The position numbers and the translations under genes were made by a program. Below the pieces are notes generated by a model, which made no database searches, was not told the DNA's origin, and worked only from the letters and a program-made list of their open reading frames with translations. Below are positions 60,410-64,000 of a DNA stretch of 64,000 nucleotides, one piece after another. Each line of letters opens with the position of its first letter. Position 1 is the stretch's first letter. Source of the stretch: Thermogemmatispora sp042408735 (lineage in GTDB: Bacteria > Chloroflexota > Ktedonobacteria > Ktedonobacterales > Ktedonobacteraceae); assembly GCF_042408735.1 (NCBI RefSeq), contig NZ_JBHOQV010000131.1:8562-72561 (forward strand), written 5' to 3'.

Positions 60410-60872
60410 GCGGAAACCTCCTCATCGAAACGCTTGGCCAAAGCGAGTGGATGCCAGGCTTACTCATCAGGAAAAGGAAGACGAGGGTCGTTTGTTCGCT
60501 GCGCTACCCGGAGTGGGTGATCAGCTCTGGCTGGGGCCGTTGAAGGTGCTGCAAAACCAGTGGGAACGTTCGTGAGCGCTGCGGCCTCCTTTCTGGCGCC
60601 TGCGCGGCGGCTACGGCTGGCACGGCGGGCAGGGACGACCGCGGACCGAGCAGGCAGGGCCTATTTCCCTAGATTATACCCTATTCTGGCCTCAAAAGCG
60701 AGACTACCTTCTCCCGCTATGCTCTGGGCAGGCAAGGGCCGCTCTGCTAGAATAGGGAAAAGCCCGGGAAAGAGGATAAAGGCATTGTGCCACAGGCGCA
60801 GGCCACGGCAGGCTACACAGGCTACAGCCTGCTGTCGGGCTGCGCGTCTGACAGGGACAGGCAGGGAAGGGC
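60410..60872. other. Divergent control region between the permease and TetR genes
   Basis: No gene is supported. A TATAAT on the minus strand (60678-60673) could serve the permease, although a -35 is not clear. TGCTAGAAT (60745-60753) is an extended -10 candidate for the TetR gene. No obvious TetR palindrome was found. Confidence 0.4.
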
Positions 60873-61583
60873 ATGAAGCCATCTCGTGATCAGCAGCCAG
60901 AGAGGAAGGATCGAAGAAAGGTGAGAAACAGCCAACTGAAGCGACGCAGCGACGAGGCCCTAAGCGGCCAGACCGGCCCCAGCGAACCCCGCTCCGTCAG
61001 GGAGGCCATTCTAGCCGCCGCCGTCGAGCTATTTGCCCGCTACGGCTATCATGCGGCTCCTCTGCGCGACATCGCACGTATGGCCGGCATTCAGGCAGCC
61101 AGCATCTACTATCATTATGCCAACAAGCAGGCGCTGCTTGTCGAAATCATGGAGACCTACATGCGTCACCTGAATGCCAACCTGGAGCGGATCATCCACG
61201 AGCAGCCGGGGCCACTGGAGCGCCTGCGGGAGGCCATTGCCAATCACATTCGTCTCCACACCAGCTTCAAGAACGAATTCTTCATTATTGACACCGAGAT
61301 TCGGGCTTTGGAGGGGACCAACCGTGACTATATCATTGCCCTGCGCGACCACTACGAGCACCTGATTCAGGAAATCCTGCGCGAGGGCATGGAGCGAGGC
61401 ATCTTCAAGAAGAGCGACATCAAGGTCACCTCCTACGCCCTGATAGCCATGTGCACCGAAGTCGCCACCTGGTTCCGTCCGGGTGGGCGACTCAGTGTCC
61501 AGCAAGTGATCGACCTCTACAGTCAGCTTATCCTGCAGGGCTTGCTGTGTGAAGGAGATCCTGGGCGAAAGCCGGCGGGATGA
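60873..61583 (+). CDS. TetR/AcrR family transcriptional regulator
   Basis: A 236-aa repressor-type protein. After a long basic N-terminal arm (about 45 residues) comes the TetR helix-turn-helix: VREAILAAAVELFARYGYHAAPLRDIARMAGIQAASIYYHYANKQALL in order, with the characteristic F-x-x-x-G-Y and IYYHY motifs. The ligand domain is helical (FIIDTEIRALEGTNRDYIIALRDHYEHLIQEIL), of the FadR/KstR-like kind often tied to acyl-CoA or lipid signals. ATG 60873 follows GGAAGG. Its last 56 bp overlap the end of the convergent alcohol dehydrogenase gene. Confidence 0.92.
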   Translation: MKPSRDQQPERKDRRKVRNSQLKRRSDEALSGQTGPSEPRSVREAILAAAVELFARYGYHAAPLRDIARMAGIQAASIYYHYANKQALLVEIMETYMRHLNANLERIIHEQPGPLERLREAIANHIRLHTSFKNEFFIIDTEIRALEGTNRDYIIALRDHYEHLIQEILREGMERGIFKKSDIKVTSYALIAMCTEVATWFRPGGRLSVQQVIDLYSQLILQGLLCEGDPGRKPAG

Positions 61584-62619
61584 GAGCATACTTTACTCCC
61601 TGCTTCTGCAGGAGCAGGTCAAGGGCTGTCACCGCTTCAGATAGGGGCAGGCGAGCCGTAATGAGGGCTTCGACGGGGATCTGCTGGCTGGCGATCAACT
61701 CCAAGGCCCGCGCAAAATAGGTAGGCGTATGGTGGAAGACCCCCTTGAGCGTTAGCTCGTCGTAGTGCAGTGGGCGCGTCTCCAGGGCAATGCGCGTTCC
61801 CGAGGCGCAGCCGCCAAAGAAATTGACCAGGCCGCCGCGCCGCACCAGGGAGACCGCCAGTTCCCAGGTCTGAGGAGTGCCCACGGCCTCGATCACGACA
61901 TCGGCTCCCCGGCCCTCGGGAGTGGCGGCCCGGAGCAGGGTGAGCTGCTCCTCCAGAGAGAGCGACCCGGTTTCGAAGACCTCCTCAGCGCCAAAGCGGC
62001 GGGCCAGGGCCAGCCGTTGCTCTCCATGGCCGCTGACCAGTACCCTGGCTCCCGCCAGGCGGGCAGCGGCCGTCAGCAGCAGGCCAAGGGGGCCGGCCCC
62101 GATAATCAGCACTGTGTCGCCCGCCCGAATCTCGCTCGCCTCAACTCCATGCAAGGCGCAGGCCAGCGGCTCCGTCAGTGCCGCCGCAGTAAACGAGAGG
62201 CCCTGTGGCAGACGATAGAGGTTGCGCTGAACGATGCGTGCCGGCACCAGCAAGTACTCGGCATAGGCACCATTGAGCAACAGAAGGTCCTCACACAGAC
62301 TGTAACGTCCTCGGCGGCAATAGAAACAGCGGTCACAAGGAGCAGAGTTGGCTGCCACCACGGCATCGCCCTCTCGCCAGCCCTGGAGGCCCGGGCCGAC
62401 GGCGGCCACGATGCCGGCCGCCTCGTGGCCGAAGCCGGCGGGGGGATGTTTGAAGAGCAGGGGATGGCCACGCACATAGGTCTTGACATCGGTGCCGCAG
62501 GTCGTAGCCGCCGCGACCTGCAAAAGAAGCTCGCCGGGGCCTGGCTCTGGAATCGGGCGCTCCTCCAGGCGGACGTCCCCTGGGGCATAGAACATTGCTG
62601 CCAGCATTTGTCTAGACAT
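61528..62619 (-). CDS. Zinc-dependent medium-chain alcohol/polyol dehydrogenase
   Basis: A 363-aa NAD(P)-dependent oxidoreductase. The catalytic zinc ligands are Cys41 (TCGTD) and GHE 64-66; the structural zinc is held by Cys95, 98, 101 and 109 (CDRCFYCRRGRYSLC). The Rossmann motif GAGPLGLLL is near 170. Its sequence is close to threonine, sorbitol or 2,3-butanediol dehydrogenases, and the substrate is not fixed. ATG 62619 has AGGAAG nine bases upstream; GTG 62637 is an alternative. The 3' end overlaps the TetR gene by 56 bp, an unusual convergent overlap. Confidence 0.9.
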   Translation of the reverse strand: MSRQMLAAMFYAPGDVRLEERPIPEPGPGELLLQVAAATTCGTDVKTYVRGHPLLFKHPPAGFGHEAAGIVAAVGPGLQGWREGDAVVAANSAPCDRCFYCRRGRYSLCEDLLLLNGAYAEYLLVPARIVQRNLYRLPQGLSFTAAALTEPLACALHGVEASEIRAGDTVLIIGAGPLGLLLTAAARLAGARVLVSGHGEQRLALARRFGAEEVFETGSLSLEEQLTLLRAATPEGRGADVVIEAVGTPQTWELAVSLVRRGGLVNFFGGCASGTRIALETRPLHYDELTLKGVFHHTPTYFARALELIASQQIPVEALITARLPLSEAVTALDLLLQKQGVKYALIPPAFAQDLLHTASPAG

Positions 62620-62663
62620 AGCTTCTCGCTTCCTCACCTCTCACGTTGCAGCTCGTTCCTTTC

Positions 62664-62692
62664 ATTGTGGTCTTCTAGCGGGGACCTGTCAA
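62664..62692 (-). promoter_or_regulatory. Candidate sigma-70 promoter of the alcohol dehydrogenase gene
   Basis: On the minus strand TTGACA (62692-62687), a 17-base spacer and CACAAT (62669-62664). The leader would be about 38 bases. Confidence 0.5.
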
Positions 62693-62802
62693 GGGGCGGG
62701 CGGGGGCCAGCTCTCCCACCCCAACAGGTGAGTATCGCGGGTGCCGAAGGGAGGAGCAAGCGCCGATCTCCGTGCACACGCAGGCCAGCGTCTCAGCTCT
62801 CT

Positions 62803-63927
62803 CTAGCTGAGCGAAGTCTCCAGCAGGCTATCGGTATCGCGGCCAGAGCTATCGACGTCCTCCAGCAGGCGGTAGCGGGCCGGGAGGTCATCCTCCCCGC
62901 TCAGCTCCAGCTCCTGGAGGGCCGGGTAGATGAGGGGAGGAGTCAGCGCTAGCGCCAGCTCCTCGCAGATGCTGAGCAGAGCCTTTTCCACCTGGAGAGG
63001 GAGATGCTCTTCAAAGAGCAGGAAGGAGCCGAGGCTTGCCGCAATCATCTCGCGGATATGCTCCTCATCGCGCTTGGTATGGAAGTGAGGGCTATGGGAG
63101 TGGTATTGCTGGAGCAGGGCTTTCATTGGAGTGGGATGGAAAGGGCTAGCCTTGAAGAGCAGATCGAGGAGCAGGAAGGTTTCCACTGCGAAGCCAGAAG
63201 CAAAGCGCAGCGCTTGGGCAGTCGCCATAGTCATCCCCTGCTCGCCGGCATTCGAAGAGCTGATCGGCTCCGGGAGGCCAGACCACGACTGGCAAAGCAA
63301 AGAGACGACTGGCGAGACCACACTTGTGCAACGGCCAGCACTCGCCACAGTCAGCTCGCCGTTGCGCAGACCGGGCTTGGCAGCCCAGCAGATACGAATA
63401 TTATGTAAGGTCCCGCAGGCGTGGTAGGCATAGGTGGTATGTGCGGCCATGAAGAGGCGGCCCATAGCCAGCGTATATTCAAGCAGAGCGCAGGGGACCA
63501 GATTGTCTGCATCGTAGAAGACAAGCCAGCGAGGAAAGCGCAGCAGGTAGGCCAGCAGCGTGCCGAGATACATCCCCTCCCCTTTTCCATCGCGCACATG
63601 GCCGCTGCTATCCAGTATGTGGGCGACACCGTGGAGGCGCAGGAGGGCCGCCAGGGTATCGTCCTTCTGATGCGCTACAAACAACTGACGGTGGGAGGCC
63701 AGACGGGCCCGCAGGCCCAGCCTGAGCATCTCATACTCCTCTGGGGGGCAGTTGGTCACGACAATGATCGGACTGTTCACCGGGAGATACCAGAGCACTC
63801 CGGCCAGCGTGTCCAGGCTCTCGGACTTGTGGGAGATGATGAAGGCGGTGTGGGCCAGAAAATGGGAAAGATCGTGGAGGTTGTGCTCTTCGAGAAGATG
63901 GGCAAATCGGATGGTGTCAATGAGCAT
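62803..63927 (-). CDS. mpgS: Mannosyl-3-phosphoglycerate synthase (GT55 family)
   Basis: MpgS transfers mannose from GDP-mannose to 3-phosphoglycerate, the first step to mannosylglycerate, a compatible solute of thermophiles. The 374-aa protein matches the family in order: SHKSESLDTLAGVL, IIVVTNCPPEEYEMLR, VRDGKGEGMYLGTLLA, the metal motif DADN (139-142), the SSNAGEQGMTMATAQALRFASGFAVET block and FHTKRDEEHIREMI. It lacks a fused C-terminal phosphatase, so a separate MpgP is needed and may lie outside the window. ATG 63927 has AAAGGA 12 bases upstream. The downstream dehydrogenase has its own promoter candidate. Confidence 0.92.
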   Translation of the reverse strand: MLIDTIRFAHLLEEHNLHDLSHFLAHTAFIISHKSESLDTLAGVLWYLPVNSPIIVVTNCPPEEYEMLRLGLRARLASHRQLFVAHQKDDTLAALLRLHGVAHILDSSGHVRDGKGEGMYLGTLLAYLLRFPRWLVFYDADNLVPCALLEYTLAMGRLFMAAHTTYAYHACGTLHNIRICWAAKPGLRNGELTVASAGRCTSVVSPVVSLLCQSWSGLPEPISSSNAGEQGMTMATAQALRFASGFAVETFLLLDLLFKASPFHPTPMKALLQQYHSHSPHFHTKRDEEHIREMIAASLGSFLLFEEHLPLQVEKALLSICEELALALTPPLIYPALQELELSGEDDLPARYRLLEDVDSSGRDTDSLLETSLS

Positions 63928-64000
63928 ATCGCTTGCTTTTCCTTTCTAATCGAGAGGAGTTGCGTCTGTCGCGACCGGAAAGATTCGACCATCTGTAGAG

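Noticed and set aside
1..64000. tRNA, rRNA, CRISPR arrays and prophage genes
   Set aside because: No T-loop-like tRNA pattern, regular spaced repeats or phage structural genes were seen by eye; a covariance-model scan would be needed to exclude small RNAs.

Overview
This is about 64 kb of a high-GC bacterial chromosome. It looks like a thermophilic member of the Chloroflexota, close to Ktedonobacteria such as Thermogemmatispora; that assignment is an inference from gene content. The pointers are a mannosyl-3-phosphoglycerate synthase (a thermophile compatible-solute enzyme), an archease/RtcB pair, a protein resembling the Thermus TT1561 metallophosphoesterase family, a CoxL-like form II hydroxylase, MoxR-VWA genes and TnpB (IS605 OrfB) remnants. 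I saw no rRNA, tRNA, CRISPR array, prophage or intact insertion sequence.

Layout. 1-6911 (+) is a nitrate assimilation operon: the C-terminal part of a molybdenum nitrate reductase, nirB, nirD, a uroporphyrinogen-III synthase (siroheme precursor supply) and a NarK-type transporter that carries a one-base frameshift in a G8 run. 7180-8598 is a cystathionine beta-synthase. 8936-11284 is archease plus RtcB (RNA ligation). A minus-strand protein built from about eight winged-helix-like units follows, then FtsH, a TT1561-like protein and Hsp20. 17.8-20.3 kb holds a GT87-type membrane glycosyltransferase and a peroxiredoxin transcribed away from each other, with candidate promoters that make their leaders overlap. 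21.5-24.7 kb holds an NfeD protease/stomatin pair and pyrE. An 1.1 kb non-coding stretch precedes an ABC-F ATPase. 27.9-34.5 kb holds a caspase-like TPR membrane protein, coaE, a small acidic protein, a TolB-like lipoprotein, a GlsB-type membrane protein and an esterase whose N-terminus is a captured TnpB start.

35.6-38.3 kb is a KdpD/KdpE-like two-component system with no kdpFABC beside it. 39.3-42.7 kb (-) holds a small secreted protein, a 48-bp perfect AT-rich palindrome, and a tightly coupled operon of a universal stress protein, a two-TM protein and an APC permease. 43.4-47.8 kb is a MoxR ATPase, VWA protein and rsmG cluster. 48-53.8 kb holds an alpha/beta hydrolase and a molybdenum hydroxylase (FAD, 2Fe-2S and Mo subunits, form II type). 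The right end holds a zinc-ribbon membrane protein, a GT39-type glycosyltransferase, a serine/threonine dehydratase behind an attenuator-like leader, a uracil/xanthine permease, a TetR regulator, a zinc alcohol dehydrogenase and mannosyl-3-phosphoglycerate synthase.

The genes are mostly housekeeping and metabolic. The unusual material lies in the leaders, the intergenic hairpins, the TnpB relics and a few multi-domain proteins. Promoters and terminators are matched by eye to sigma-70-type and hairpin patterns and are candidates only.
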